In this document: one piece after another, positions 18,256-26,372 of the stretch
Position numbering within the stretch: position 1 is the first letter of the stretch
How the letters are laid out: each line of letters starts with the position of its first letter
NCBI RefSeq assembly: GCF_014860165.1
Contig: NZ_JACZKG010000009.1
Location: 41,717-105,716 of the forward strand
DNA length: 64,000 bases
Reading direction: 5' to 3'
DNA from: Devosia sp.
GTDB lineage: Bacteria; Pseudomonadota; Alphaproteobacteria; Rhizobiales; Devosiaceae
Program-made: the position numbers and the translations under genes
Notes under the pieces: generated by a model
The model's database searches: none
What the model saw: the letters and a program-made list of their open reading frames with translations, nothing else
What the model was told of the DNA's origin: nothing

Positions 18256-18309
18256 CTCACCTCTCTCTTGGGGGAGAGGTCGGCGCATAGCGCCGGGTGA
18301 GGGGGCCTT
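18256..18309. repeat. Intergenic palindromic repeat (shared with 56529-56568)
   Basis: CTCACC (18256-18261) pairs with GGTGAG (18296-18301). Between them lie two small hairpins, CTCTC/GAGAG and GGCGC-ATA-GCGCC, giving a cloverleaf-like shape. The 40 bases 18270-18309 match 56529-56568 at 38 positions. It sits between the convergent GGDEF/EAL gene and yqgE. Confidence 0.75.
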
Positions 18310-18358
18310 TGAGGGTGAAGTGCGGGGCGAAGGCCTCCCACCCGACCCAAAGAATTCC

Positions 18359-18934
18359 TCAGGCATGCCCCGCATCGGGGCTCAGCGTCGCCCTGGTGAT
18401 GTGAAGGCTGGCCAGCGCCGCTTCGTAGCGTTCTTCCACCGGTGTCTCGAACACCAGCGCGGGACTGAATGGCGCGGTAAGCCACCCATTGTTGCCGATC
18501 TCGTCCTCAAGCTGACCTGCACTCCAGCCGCAGCAGCCGAGCACGAATAGCGACGAGTGTGGCGCAGGCCCGAACGCCATGGCCTTCAGGACATCGAGGG
18601 TAGCCGTCAGCGACACGCCTGGCGTCACCGGATAGGTATTGCCGCTTTGGTAATCGGACGAGTGCAGCACGAAGCCGCGCCCCTTCTCCACCGGACCGCC
18701 CCGCATCACCGCGCGCTGCCGGATCGAGTCGGGCAGGCGAATGACGGCGTCAGGATCGCCCAGGTCGAGTTCGTCTAGAATATCGGCAAAGCGCAGATTG
18801 GCCAGCTCGTGATTGACCACCAGCCCCATGGCTCCTTCGTCGCCGTGACCGACAATCAGGATGACGCTTTCGGCGAAGCGCTCGTCGCCCATGTCGGGCA
18901 TCGCCACTAGGAATTGTCCTTCAAGTGAGTTCAT
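18359..18934 (-). CDS. YqgE/AlgH family protein
   Basis: A 191-residue YqgE/AlgH (DUF179) protein. The N-terminus MNSLEGQFLVAMPDMGDERF and the segment GHGDEGAMGLVVNHEL are the family's conserved blocks. GGPVEKGRGFVLHSSDY and FVLGCCGWSAGQLEDEI follow in the usual order. The molecular function is unsettled; the Pseudomonas homologue was first linked to alginate control. It is a single-gene unit on the minus strand, divergent from the DsbD-like gene with 109 bases between them. The start is the ATG at 18934. Confidence 0.93.
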   Translation of the reverse strand: MNSLEGQFLVAMPDMGDERFAESVILIVGHGDEGAMGLVVNHELANLRFADILDELDLGDPDAVIRLPDSIRQRAVMRGGPVEKGRGFVLHSSDYQSGNTYPVTPGVSLTATLDVLKAMAFGPAPHSSLFVLGCCGWSAGQLEDEIGNNGWLTAPFSPALVFETPVEERYEAALASLHITRATLSPDAGHA

Positions 18935-19043
18935 GGCTCAATTGTAGGCATGGTCGGCGCTCCTGCCAAGTTACGGTGCCCGCGCATCTGGTTCACGAAG
19001 GCATGATGAACCGTCAGCTATTTCTAAACCCGATCCTGCGCTA

Positions 19044-19871
19044 ATGGCTTTCCCCATGCGTCCAATTCTCGTTGCCGCCCTCACTCTTGTCCTGCTCGCC
19101 GTCCCCGCTCAGGCGGGCGAGACGCCATGGCAGGAGGTCGCCCCCGGCGTGAAGCTGCGGCTGATCAGCACCGGACAGCTCAAGAGCAATGGCACGACGC
19201 TGGTCGGGCTCGAAATCGACATGCCCGAGACCAACAAGACCTATTGGCGCGTCCCCGGGGATACGGGCCTGCTCACGGATCTGGATTTTGCCGGGTCGAC
19301 CGGCGTGCTCGACCACCAGATTCTCTGGCCCTATCCGACACGCCACCAGACGGCCGACTATCTCGACTACGCCTATTTCGGCCCTACAATCCTGCCGGTT
19401 GAGCTGACGGTGGAGCCGGGCACACCCCAGCTGGAGCTGAGCGCCATGCTGGGCGTCTGCTCCGATATCTGTGTCCCCGCGCAGGCCAGCTTTTCGCTGT
19501 CGCTGGACGATGCCGAACCGGACCGTCCCAATGGCCTGCGCATCCGTCAGGCGCTGGCCACAACGCCGATGGAGTGGCAGGGCGACCCTCAGCCGATCGG
19601 CAATGTCGAGTTCTGGCGCGACGCCGGGATGCTGGCCGTTCACGTGGGCGATCCCGACCTCGATCCGGCCTCGCTGATCGCCGCGACCGACAGCGGCGAG
19701 CCGCTGTTCGGCACGCCGCAAAAAAGCCCGGAACCAAACCTAGTGCTCATCCCTATCTTGGGCAAAGCCGACGAATTGGCCTTGGAAAACCAGTCCGTCC
19801 GGCTCACATTCCTGACGGGCATGGGTGCTTTCGAGGTCAAGCGCACCGTGAAGGTGCCGGAGGCCCACTGA
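19044..19871 (+). CDS. Periplasmic DsbD N-terminal-like domain protein
   Basis: A 275-residue secreted protein with a signal peptide (residues ~1-24, cut after AQA). The body resembles the N-terminal immunoglobulin-like domain of thiol:disulfide interchange protein DsbD, with the paired cysteines in LGVCSDICVPAQASF (~residue 145). No membrane core or thioredoxin domain follows, so it is a stand-alone DsbD-alpha-like protein that would need an outside electron donor. A peroxiredoxin and a lipoprotein gene follow on the same strand, the first after 101 bases. It may accept or pass electrons in the periplasm. Confidence 0.8.
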   Translation: MAFPMRPILVAALTLVLLAVPAQAGETPWQEVAPGVKLRLISTGQLKSNGTTLVGLEIDMPETNKTYWRVPGDTGLLTDLDFAGSTGVLDHQILWPYPTRHQTADYLDYAYFGPTILPVELTVEPGTPQLELSAMLGVCSDICVPAQASFSLSLDDAEPDRPNGLRIRQALATTPMEWQGDPQPIGNVEFWRDAGMLAVHVGDPDLDPASLIAATDSGEPLFGTPQKSPEPNLVLIPILGKADELALENQSVRLTFLTGMGAFEVKRTVKVPEAH

Positions 19872-19972
19872 ACGGTGCGAGGGGGAAAGGGGCATTAGGC
19901 CTTGTCGGCGGCGCCAAAGCCGCTTATCCCGATTGCACTTGAGACTGAAGACTGGCCCCATCAGGGGGCCAA

Positions 19973-20515
19973 ATGCATGAGGCATATCCGTCTATGATCG
20001 ATCGCGGCAGTCCGGTCCCGTCTGTGCGGGTTAAACTCATCGGCGCCGACGGCGCTACGGACACAACCAGCGACACCATTCTCGGCACCGGACTGGTGGT
20101 GCTATTCACCGTTCCCGGCGCCTTCACGCCCACCTGCCACGTTAATCACCTGCCGGGCTTCCTGGCCAATGACGCCAAGCTGAAGGCCGCAGGCGTCGAT
20201 CGCATCGTGTGCGCCTCGGTCAACGACCATCACGTGATGAAAGCCTGGGCTGAGGCCTCCGGTGCGCTCGGCACCATCGATTTCATCGCCGACGGCAATG
20301 CCGAACTGGCCGAGGCCCTCGGGCTTGCCAAGGATTTTTCCGGCTCAGGCATGGGCAAGCGTTTTGCGCGCTCGGCCCTGCTGATCCGTGACGGCATTGT
20401 CGACGCCGTCTTCGTCGAGGATGCACCCGGCGTCAACGCCAGTGGCGCTCCCGCCATTCTCATGGCGCTCGAAGTCGCCAAAAGCCAGCCTCTGCGTCAG
20501 GAGACCGCCCCATGA
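19973..20515 (+). CDS. Peroxiredoxin (Prx5/AhpE-like)
   Basis: A 180-residue thiol peroxidase of the Prx5 group, reducing hydrogen peroxide and organic hydroperoxides. The peroxidatic Cys is in PGAFTPTCHVNHLPGF (~residue 56). GSGMGKRFARSALLIRDG and the C-terminal FVEDAPGVNASGAP fit the family. No signal peptide is seen, so it should be cytoplasmic. I use the ATG at 19973 after an AGGGGG site; the ATG at 19994 would also give a complete domain. It overlaps the downstream lipoprotein gene by four bases. Confidence 0.93.
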   Translation: MHEAYPSMIDRGSPVPSVRVKLIGADGATDTTSDTILGTGLVVLFTVPGAFTPTCHVNHLPGFLANDAKLKAAGVDRIVCASVNDHHVMKAWAEASGALGTIDFIADGNAELAEALGLAKDFSGSGMGKRFARSALLIRDGIVDAVFVEDAPGVNASGAPAILMALEVAKSQPLRQETAP

Positions 20516-21099
20516 ACCAGCCCTTTTCCCTGATGCTGCGCCTGTCGGCCGCTGGCGCCGCCGCGACCATGCTGGCCGGTTGCTCCATGGGCGGTCTGTT
20601 CGGCGGCGGCAATGCGGCGCAGAACCAGCAATTGCAGAACGCCACCGCCACCCCGGCGGCGGTCGCCCAGGCGCAGACCAGCGCGCTGCCCGCCATCGCC
20701 ACTGAATGTCCGCCCATCCGCATCCGGCCGGGCAGCGAGGCCATGTTCTACTATGGCAATGGCCGCGTCGGCGATGCCAAGTCCCTGCAATATCAGGGCG
20801 TCATCGACGAGACCTCGCGCAATTGCGTGGTGTCCAACGGGCTGATCACGGTCAATATGGGTGTCGTCGGCCGCGTGCTGCTTGGCCCCGCCGGCAACCA
20901 GACCAGCGTCAACGCCCCCATCCGCTTCGCGGTCGAACGTGACGGCCAGGCCGTGTTTTCCGAGAAATACACCATGCCGGTCGCCATCGCAGCACCGGCG
21001 CGTTCAGCCGAATTCGTCAAGGTCATCGAAAACGTCGCCATTCCCTATCTGGGCGGCGAGGAAATCACCATCTGGGTGGGTTTCGATACGCGTGGGTGA
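20512..21099 (+). CDS. Putative outer-membrane or periplasmic lipoprotein
   Basis: A 195-residue protein with a lipoprotein signal. A hydrophobic stretch ends in the lipobox LAGC (Cys at ~residue 24), followed by SMGGLFGGGNAAQ. A low-complexity Ala/Gln linker leads to a beta-rich domain (residues ~65-195) with two more cysteines (TECPPIRIRPG and SRNCVVSNG). I do not recognise a named family, and similar lipoproteins occur in Rhizobiales without a function. It is translationally coupled to the peroxiredoxin (ATGA), and a strong terminator follows. Confidence 0.82.
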   Translation: MNQPFSLMLRLSAAGAAATMLAGCSMGGLFGGGNAAQNQQLQNATATPAAVAQAQTSALPAIATECPPIRIRPGSEAMFYYGNGRVGDAKSLQYQGVIDETSRNCVVSNGLITVNMGVVGRVLLGPAGNQTSVNAPIRFAVERDGQAVFSEKYTMPVAIAAPARSAEFVKVIENVAIPYLGGEEITIWVGFDTRG

Positions 21100-21127
21100 A
21101 GTTGGCACAGTATCGCTGAGTTCAAGG

Positions 21128-21160
21128 GCCCGCGGATAACTCCGCGGGCTTTCTTTCCTT
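21128..21160 (+). terminator. Rho-independent terminator after lipoprotein gene
   Basis: A perfect 9-bp stem GCCCGCGGA/TCCGCGGGC (21128-21136, 21141-21149) with a TAAC loop, then TTTCTTTCCTT. It ends the plus-strand peroxiredoxin-lipoprotein message ahead of the convergent gcv operon. Confidence 0.88.
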
Positions 21161-21214
21161 AGCGCGCTGCAATCGCAGTCGGTGCCGCTCAGTGCTTGTG
21201 AGGCGGTATGACGA

Positions 21215-22768
21215 CTACTCCGCCGCCTTCAGCGCCTCGTCCGGCCGTTCCCACTTGAGGATCGGTGAGCGCGCTGCCCTTGTCTCATCCAGCCGGCGGC
21301 GCGGCGCCTTGAGCGGGGCTGAGGTGAACCGTTCCTTGTTGCCGGCCTTGGCGTCGAGGGCGAGCTCTTCCATCACATCGCAGAAATGGTCCAGCGTCTG
21401 CTTGCTCTCGCTCTCGGTCGGCTCGATCAGCATGGCGCCATGCACGACCAGCGGGAAATACATGGTCATGGGGTGGAAGCCCTCGTCGATCAGCGCCTTG
21501 GCAAAATCGAGCGTGGTGACGCCGGTGCCGGCGAGGAAACTGTCGTCGAACAGCGCCTCATGCATGGTCGGATAGTCGCCGAACGGCACCGAGAACACGT
21601 GCTGCAGGCGCGCCTTGATATAGTTGGCATTGAGCACCGCATCCTGCGCCGCCTGCGCCAGGCCATCGCCGCCATGGCTGAGCATGTAGGTCAGTGCCCT
21701 CACATACATGCCCATCTGGCCCTGGAAGGCGGTGATGCGGCCCAGCGCGCCGCCTTCGGCATGCTCGACCAGGTCGAGGCCATTGCTGCCCTTGCGGACA
21801 AACGGCACCGGGGCGAAGGGCGCCAGCGCCGCGGACAGCACCACGGGACCCGCGCCCGGACCGCCGCCGCCATGCGGCGTCGAGAAGGTCTTGTGCAGGT
21901 TAATATGCATGGCGTCGATGCCCAGGTCGCCCGGACGGACAACACCCATGATGGCGTTGAAATTGGCGCCATCACAGTAGAAGAACGCCCCGGCCGCATG
22001 CACGGCCTCGGCAATCTCGATCACCTGGGGCTCGAACAGCCCGCAGGTATTGGGATTGGTCAGCATGATGGCCGCCACGTCGGGTGACAGCGCATTCTTG
22101 ACCGCCTGCACGTCCACCGTCCCATCGTCACGCGCCGGAATCGGCTTCACCGAATAGCCCAGGAACGCCGCGGTGGCGGGGTTCGTGCCATGCGCACTTT
22201 CTGGCACCAGCACGATCCTGCGATGGCTCTGTCCGGCAGCGTCCTGCGCCGCCTTGATGGCCATCATGCCCAGCAGCTCGCCATGGGCGCCGGCCTTGGG
22301 CGTCAGCGCCACAGCAGCTGTATTGGTCAGGGTCATCAGCCAGTGCGAAAGCTGGTTCATCATTTCCAGCGCGCCCTGCACAGTCGAGACCGGCTGCAGG
22401 GGGTGGATGTCTGAGAAACCGGGCAGGCGGGCCATCTTCTCGTTGAGCCGCGGATTGTGCTTCATCGTGCACGAGCCCAGCGGATACATGCCGCTGTCGA
22501 TCGAGTGGTTGAGGCGGCTGAGGCGCACATAGTGGCGCATCGCCTCGGGCTCGGTGAGGCCAGCCAGATCAAGCGGCATCTTGCGCTCGAAACCGCCCAG
22601 TCGGCTGGTCGAAATCTCGACGTCGGGCAGGTCGACACCGGAATGCTCGGTATCGCCGATTTCGAATAGCAGCGGCTCATTGGGCAGGAGGGCGGAGCCG
22701 GAGGTCGAGGTGAAGCCGGAGCCGATGCTCCCGGTACCGGTAGGGCGGCCCTGATTGTTCATGCTCAT
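21215..22768 (-). CDS. gcvPB: Glycine dehydrogenase (decarboxylating) subunit 2
   Basis: Second half of the split P-protein of the glycine cleavage system, which decarboxylates glycine with PLP and passes the aminomethyl group to GcvH. It has 517 residues. The PLP lysine lies in HINLHKTFSTPHGGGGPGAG (~residue 295). PGSC-type start region and LGSCTMKHNPRLNEKM (~residues 97-112) are typical. The ATG at 22768 overlaps the gcvPA stop by four bases (ATGA). It is the last gene of the operon. Confidence 0.97.
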   Translation of the reverse strand: MSMNNQGRPTGTGSIGSGFTSTSGSALLPNEPLLFEIGDTEHSGVDLPDVEISTSRLGGFERKMPLDLAGLTEPEAMRHYVRLSRLNHSIDSGMYPLGSCTMKHNPRLNEKMARLPGFSDIHPLQPVSTVQGALEMMNQLSHWLMTLTNTAAVALTPKAGAHGELLGMMAIKAAQDAAGQSHRRIVLVPESAHGTNPATAAFLGYSVKPIPARDDGTVDVQAVKNALSPDVAAIMLTNPNTCGLFEPQVIEIAEAVHAAGAFFYCDGANFNAIMGVVRPGDLGIDAMHINLHKTFSTPHGGGGPGAGPVVLSAALAPFAPVPFVRKGSNGLDLVEHAEGGALGRITAFQGQMGMYVRALTYMLSHGGDGLAQAAQDAVLNANYIKARLQHVFSVPFGDYPTMHEALFDDSFLAGTGVTTLDFAKALIDEGFHPMTMYFPLVVHGAMLIEPTESESKQTLDHFCDVMEELALDAKAGNKERFTSAPLKAPRRRLDETRAARSPILKWERPDEALKAAE

Positions 22769-24108
22769 TTCAGTTCCTCCGAAAGAGCGGCGCAGAGCGC
22801 AGCGATATCGGCATCGGTGGTGAGTTCGGTGGCGGCCAGCACGATCAGGTTGGCGATACTGGCGTCGGTTGGCTCCAGCCGGCTGACCGGTACGCCGGCA
22901 AGGATGCCGCGCTGCGCCAGCCGCTCAATCAGCGCTGCGGCAGGCAGGCTGGTGCGAATGGTCATTTCGTTGAAGAAGGTGCTGTTGAGCACCTCAACGC
23001 CATTAACAGCAGCCAGCGCATCGGCCAGCTTGCAGGCATTGGCATGGTTGAGGCGGGCGAGGCGGGTGAAGCCGGCTTCGCCGAGCAGGCCCATGTGGAT
23101 CGAGAAGGCCAGCGCACAGAGCCCCGAATTGGTGCAGATATTGCTCGTCGCCTTCTCGCGGCGGATATGCTGCTCGCGGGTCGACAGCGTCAGCACGAAG
23201 CCGCGCTGGCCCTCGGCATCGACTGTTTCGCCGCAGAGGCGCCCGGGCATCTGGCGGATGAACTCTTTCCGTGTCGCCATGAGGCCCAGATAGGGCCCGC
23301 CAAAGTTCAGCGCATTGCCGATCGACTGGCCTTCCGCCACCACGATATCGGCGCCGAGCGCGCCGGGCGCTTCGAGCAGGCCGAGCGACACGACTTCAGT
23401 GATGACCACGATCAGCAGCGCGCCCTTGGCATGGGCGGCGTCGGCGGCGGTCTTGATGTTGCGCAGGTGACCGTAGAAGTCCGGCGTCTGCACGACGATG
23501 GCGGCGGTCTGCTCGTCGATATGGTCGAGAATGTCGCCCTGGCCTTCCGGCGAGGCCGAGAGGCATTCAAGATCGGCATCGTCCTTGAGATAGGCGCGGA
23601 CCACGTCGCGGTAATGCGGATGCAGGCCCCCCGAAAGCACGACCTTGTTGCGGCGCGTCAGGCGCCGCGCCATCAGCACCGCTTCGGCCGTGCCGGTCGA
23701 GCCGTCATAGAGCGAGGCGTTCGCCACATCCATGCCGGTGAGCTTGGCCACCTGGGTCTGGAACTCGAACAGCATCTGCAGGGTGCCCTGCGAGATCTCC
23801 GGCTGGTAGGGCGTATAGGCCGTGAGCCATTCCGAGCGTTGGATCAGGTGGTCCACCGTTGCCGGCACATGGTGGCGATAGGCGCCCGCGCCGACGAAGA
23901 ACGGGCCATCGGCGCCCGCATGGTTCTTTGCCGCCAGCGCCTTCATATGCGCTTCGACGAGAAACTCCGGGCTGTGGGCGGGCAGGCCGAGATCGAAGGT
24001 TTTCAGCGCGCTCTTGGGCACGGCGCTGAACAGGGCATCGATATCGGTCGCGCCGATAACGCCGAGCATTTCGGCGCGCTCGTGGTCGGAATGGGGGAGG
24101 TAGCGCAT
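22765..24108 (-). CDS. gcvPA: Glycine dehydrogenase (decarboxylating) subunit 1
   Basis: First half of the split P-protein (447 residues). It begins MRYLPHSDHERAEMLGVIGA, the usual N-terminus of the two-subunit form. YTPYQPEISQGTLQMLFEFQ, NASLYDGSTGTAEAV and RRNKVVLSGGLHPHYRDVV are conserved blocks. It forms a heterotetramer with GcvPB. It lies nine bases after gcvH and is coupled to gcvPB by overlap. The split form, rather than a single ~950-residue GcvP, is a difference from many relatives. Confidence 0.97.
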   Translation of the reverse strand: MRYLPHSDHERAEMLGVIGATDIDALFSAVPKSALKTFDLGLPAHSPEFLVEAHMKALAAKNHAGADGPFFVGAGAYRHHVPATVDHLIQRSEWLTAYTPYQPEISQGTLQMLFEFQTQVAKLTGMDVANASLYDGSTGTAEAVLMARRLTRRNKVVLSGGLHPHYRDVVRAYLKDDADLECLSASPEGQGDILDHIDEQTAAIVVQTPDFYGHLRNIKTAADAAHAKGALLIVVITEVVSLGLLEAPGALGADIVVAEGQSIGNALNFGGPYLGLMATRKEFIRQMPGRLCGETVDAEGQRGFVLTLSTREQHIRREKATSNICTNSGLCALAFSIHMGLLGEAGFTRLARLNHANACKLADALAAVNGVEVLNSTFFNEMTIRTSLPAAALIERLAQRGILAGVPVSRLEPTDASIANLIVLAATELTTDADIAALCAALSEELK

Positions 24109-24117
24109 GGGATACTC

Positions 24118-24483
24118 TTAAAGGGTCAGCTCGGCATAGGCGTCGGAATCGAGCAGGCTGTCGATCTCGCCGGCATCGGCAATGGCGATCTTGTAGATCC
24201 AGCCAGCAGCCTCCGGATCGGAATTGATCAGGCCGGGATTGCCGGTAAGGGCGTCGTTGACCTCGGTCACCGTGCCGGACACCGGCGCGTAGATTTCCGA
24301 GGCGGCCTTGACCGATTCCACGACGGCGGCCTCGTCGCCCTTCTTGAGCACCTTGCCCACGCTGGGCAGCTCCACAAAGACGATGTCGCCCAGCGCTTCC
24401 TGCGCATAGGGCGTGATGCCGACAATGCCGGTCGAACCCTCGACGCGGATATATTCATGGTCAGGGGTGAACTTGGTGGTCAT
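24118..24483 (-). CDS. gcvH: Glycine cleavage system H protein
   Basis: A 121-residue lipoyl carrier that shuttles the aminomethyl intermediate between P, T and L proteins. The lipoylated lysine is in VVESVKAASEIYAPVSG (~residue 60). I take the ATG at 24483 (MTTKFTPDHEYIRVEG), as in all homologues, instead of an in-frame start 15 bases earlier. It sits between gcvT and gcvPA with gaps of 11 and 9 bases. Confidence 0.97.
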   Translation of the reverse strand: MTTKFTPDHEYIRVEGSTGIVGITPYAQEALGDIVFVELPSVGKVLKKGDEAAVVESVKAASEIYAPVSGTVTEVNDALTGNPGLINSDPEAAGWIYKIAIADAGEIDSLLDSDAYAELTL

Positions 24484-24494
24484 GGCGGGGCCTC

Positions 24495-25664
24495 TCAACT
24501 GGCTTTGAGCTTGCGGAAATAACGATGGGGCACGAAGGGGGTAGGGACCACCTCGGCCGGTTGGGCGCGGCCACGGACCGACACCTGGAGTCTTGTGCCC
24601 TGCGCGGCATGCGCAGGCGGCACGAAGCCGAGCGCAATGGCCTTGCCCAGGGACGGCGCGAAGCCCCCGCTGGTGACCACGCCAATAGCCGCGCCGGAGG
24701 CGTCGAGGATCTCGGCGCCTTCGCGCGCTGGAGCGCCCTCAACGATCAGGCCGACGCGGATGCGGCTCAGCTTGCCCTCGCGCTCGGCGAGAATGCGCGC
24801 GGCGCCGGGAAAGTCAGCGGCCTCGCGTCGGCGCTTGGACACGGCAAAGCCCAGATCCGCCTCGGTGGGGGAAATGGTCTCGTTGAGGTCATGGCCATAG
24901 AGCGGCAGCCCGGCCTCGAGCCGCAGGCTGTCGCGGGCGCCAAGACCGATCGGCTTGACGCGCGGATCGGCCAGCAGCGCATCCCATAGCTTTGGCGCAT
25001 TGGCGGCGGAGACAAGGATCTCGAAGCCGTCCTCGCCGGTATAGCCGGCGCGCGAGATGATCAGTCGCTCACCGCCCCATTCGAACGGGGCATATTGCAT
25101 GAAGCTCAGCTCGACTGCGTCCGGTGCAATCTGGGCGATAACATTGACGGCCTCGGGTCCCTGCAGCGCCAGCAGGGCATTGTCGGCGTCGGCCCGCATC
25201 AGCCTGGCCTTGTCGCCAGCGGCTGCCTCAATGAGGGCGAAGTCGCCTTCCTTGGTGCCGGCATTGACGACGATATAGAGCGCCCCGCCAAAGAGTGGCG
25301 AGCGGCCGACCATCAGGTCGTCAATGGCGCCGCCCCTGTCATTGAGCAGCAGCGTGTAGCGGATGTTGCCCGGCTTGAGGCCGGCAATATCGCCGCAGAT
25401 CAGCGGCTCGACCAGTGCGGCCACGGCGGCATGGTCGGCTTCGGCATCGCCGCTTGGATTGTTGAGCGTCAGGAAGCTCGGGCCCATATGGCTCACATCG
25501 AACAGGCCGGCCTGCTCGCGCGTCCATTTGTGTTCGCTCATGATGCCGGTGGGATATTGCACCGGCAGGCTATAACCGCCAAACGGCACCATGCGGCCAT
25601 TCGCGGCGACGTGGCGCTCATAGAGCGGTGTGGTCTTGAGGTTATCGGCTGAGGTTTCGGCCAT
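24495..25664 (-). CDS. gcvT: Glycine cleavage system T protein (aminomethyltransferase)
   Basis: Transfers the methylene group from aminomethyl-GcvH to tetrahydrofolate, releasing ammonia. It has 389 residues. Conserved blocks include LKTTPLYERHVAANGRMVPF, GLFDVSHMG, NDRGGAIDDLMV and LISRAGYTGEDGFEI, and the catalytic Asp is in the GAIDD segment. The frame is open far upstream to 25961, but that stretch is the glycine riboswitch. The true start is the ATG at 25664 (MAETSADNLKTTPLY). It is the first gene of the riboswitch-controlled operon gcvT-H-PA-PB. Confidence 0.97.
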   Translation of the reverse strand: MAETSADNLKTTPLYERHVAANGRMVPFGGYSLPVQYPTGIMSEHKWTREQAGLFDVSHMGPSFLTLNNPSGDAEADHAAVAALVEPLICGDIAGLKPGNIRYTLLLNDRGGAIDDLMVGRSPLFGGALYIVVNAGTKEGDFALIEAAAGDKARLMRADADNALLALQGPEAVNVIAQIAPDAVELSFMQYAPFEWGGERLIISRAGYTGEDGFEILVSAANAPKLWDALLADPRVKPIGLGARDSLRLEAGLPLYGHDLNETISPTEADLGFAVSKRRREAADFPGAARILAEREGKLSRIRVGLIVEGAPAREGAEILDASGAAIGVVTSGGFAPSLGKAIALGFVPPAHAAQGTRLQVSVRGRAQPAEVVPTPFVPHRYFRKLKAS

Positions 25665-25692
25665 CAACACATCCCGGAAAATGAACAAGGCG

Positions 25693-25727
25693 GCACGACT
25701 AGCTTCGCCCTGCGGCGAAATCCGTGC
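25693..25727 (-). promoter_or_regulatory. Hairpin at the gcvT riboswitch expression platform
   Basis: GCACG/CGTGC (25723-25727 with 25693-25697) encloses TTCGCC/GGCGAA (25704-25709, 25714-25719). It lies between the second glycine aptamer and the gcvT ATG. No T run follows, so control may be at translation rather than termination. Confidence 0.5.
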
Positions 25728-25903
25728 CCCCTCTGTCCTCGACACCTGAGAGATTTCCCAGCTGAGCGCTGGTTGCTCCTTCGGTGGGACCGGTGACCCG
25801 GTCCGCTTTCCAGAGTTGTTGACCGACTGCGGTCCGTTTGCCTGAGAGTTTCCGGGGCGGTTGCTCCTTCGGCGCTGGAGAAATCCAGTCTCTCCCGCAG
25901 TCG
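25727..25903 (-). ncRNA. Tandem glycine riboswitch
   Basis: Reading the minus strand, two glycine aptamers stand in series before gcvT. Each has the core CCGAAGGAGCAACC (complement at 25859-25872 and 25771-25784) and a CTCTCAGG-type junction (complements near 25841-25853 and 25744-25757). The first aptamer opens with GACTGCGGGAGAGACT near 25903. Tandem glycine riboswitches normally switch on gcvT operons when glycine is abundant, which fits this operon exactly. Confidence 0.95.
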
Positions 25904-25908
25904 GGGGC

Positions 25909-25937
25909 ACCATGGTGGAGAATCTGGGGGGCGTCAA
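25909..25937 (-). promoter_or_regulatory. Likely promoter of the gcv operon
   Basis: On the minus strand TTGACG (25937-25932) and CATGGT (25914-25909) are separated by 17 bases. The -35 matches 5 of 6 positions, the -10 only 3 of 6. The predicted start near 25902 falls exactly at the first base of the riboswitch, which supports the call. Confidence 0.55.
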
Positions 25938-26004
25938 TCGGGGTTTGGAACTCTCCCCCAAAGACCCCCGTAGTCTACTGGTCGGTTGGAATCAGCTCCG
26001 CCGC

Positions 26005-26247
26005 TCAAGCGATGCCTTGGCCCGCATCATAGAGATAGAGCGTGGTCATACCCGGAAACTCGCTGGCCCAAGCGATAGCCTCGGCGACAGTGCCTTCCGC
26101 CATTTCGTCGTACACGACATCATTCTCGCCAGGCATCGCCTGATCGGCGTCTGCCACTGAATTGTCATGGGACGTGGCTTCTATTATTGCGCTGATTGCG
26201 GCCCACCGATACGGCCGGCTGCGGTGGTCAATAATATTGGTGAGCAT
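26005..26247 (-). CDS. Small hypothetical protein
   Basis: An open frame for 80 residues, acidic in the second half (ENDVVYDEMAEGTVAEAIAW, then a C-terminal FPGMTTLYLYDAGQ). It has no signal peptide or membrane helix, and I recognise no family. Its composition reads like a real soluble protein rather than a shadow frame, and nothing else codes in 25938-26372. A weak ribosome site (GGGGTAG) lies before the ATG at 26247. It stands alone between the atp terminator and the gcv promoter. Confidence 0.5.
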   Translation of the reverse strand: MLTNIIDHRSRPYRWAAISAIIEATSHDNSVADADQAMPGENDVVYDEMAEGTVAEAIAWASEFPGMTTLYLYDAGQGIA

Positions 26248-26322
26248 CTGCTACCCCGAAAAGCTCTACGACAACGTTCAACTTGCAGGCCCGTCTGTCG
26301 CAAATTGGGCTTAACGCAAACG

Positions 26323-26349
26323 AAAAGGGCGGACACAACTGCCCGCCCT
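26323..26349 (-). terminator. Rho-independent terminator of the atp operon
   Basis: On the minus strand AGGGCGG (26349-26343) pairs with CCGCCCT (26332-26326), followed by TTTT. It lies 24 bases after the atpF stop. Confidence 0.75.
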
Positions 26350-26372
26350 GGAAATTCTGGCTACCTCGAACC

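Noticed and set aside
25665..25961. 99-residue N-terminal extension of gcvT
   Set aside because: The stretch is the glycine riboswitch; family N-terminus starts at the ATG at 25664.
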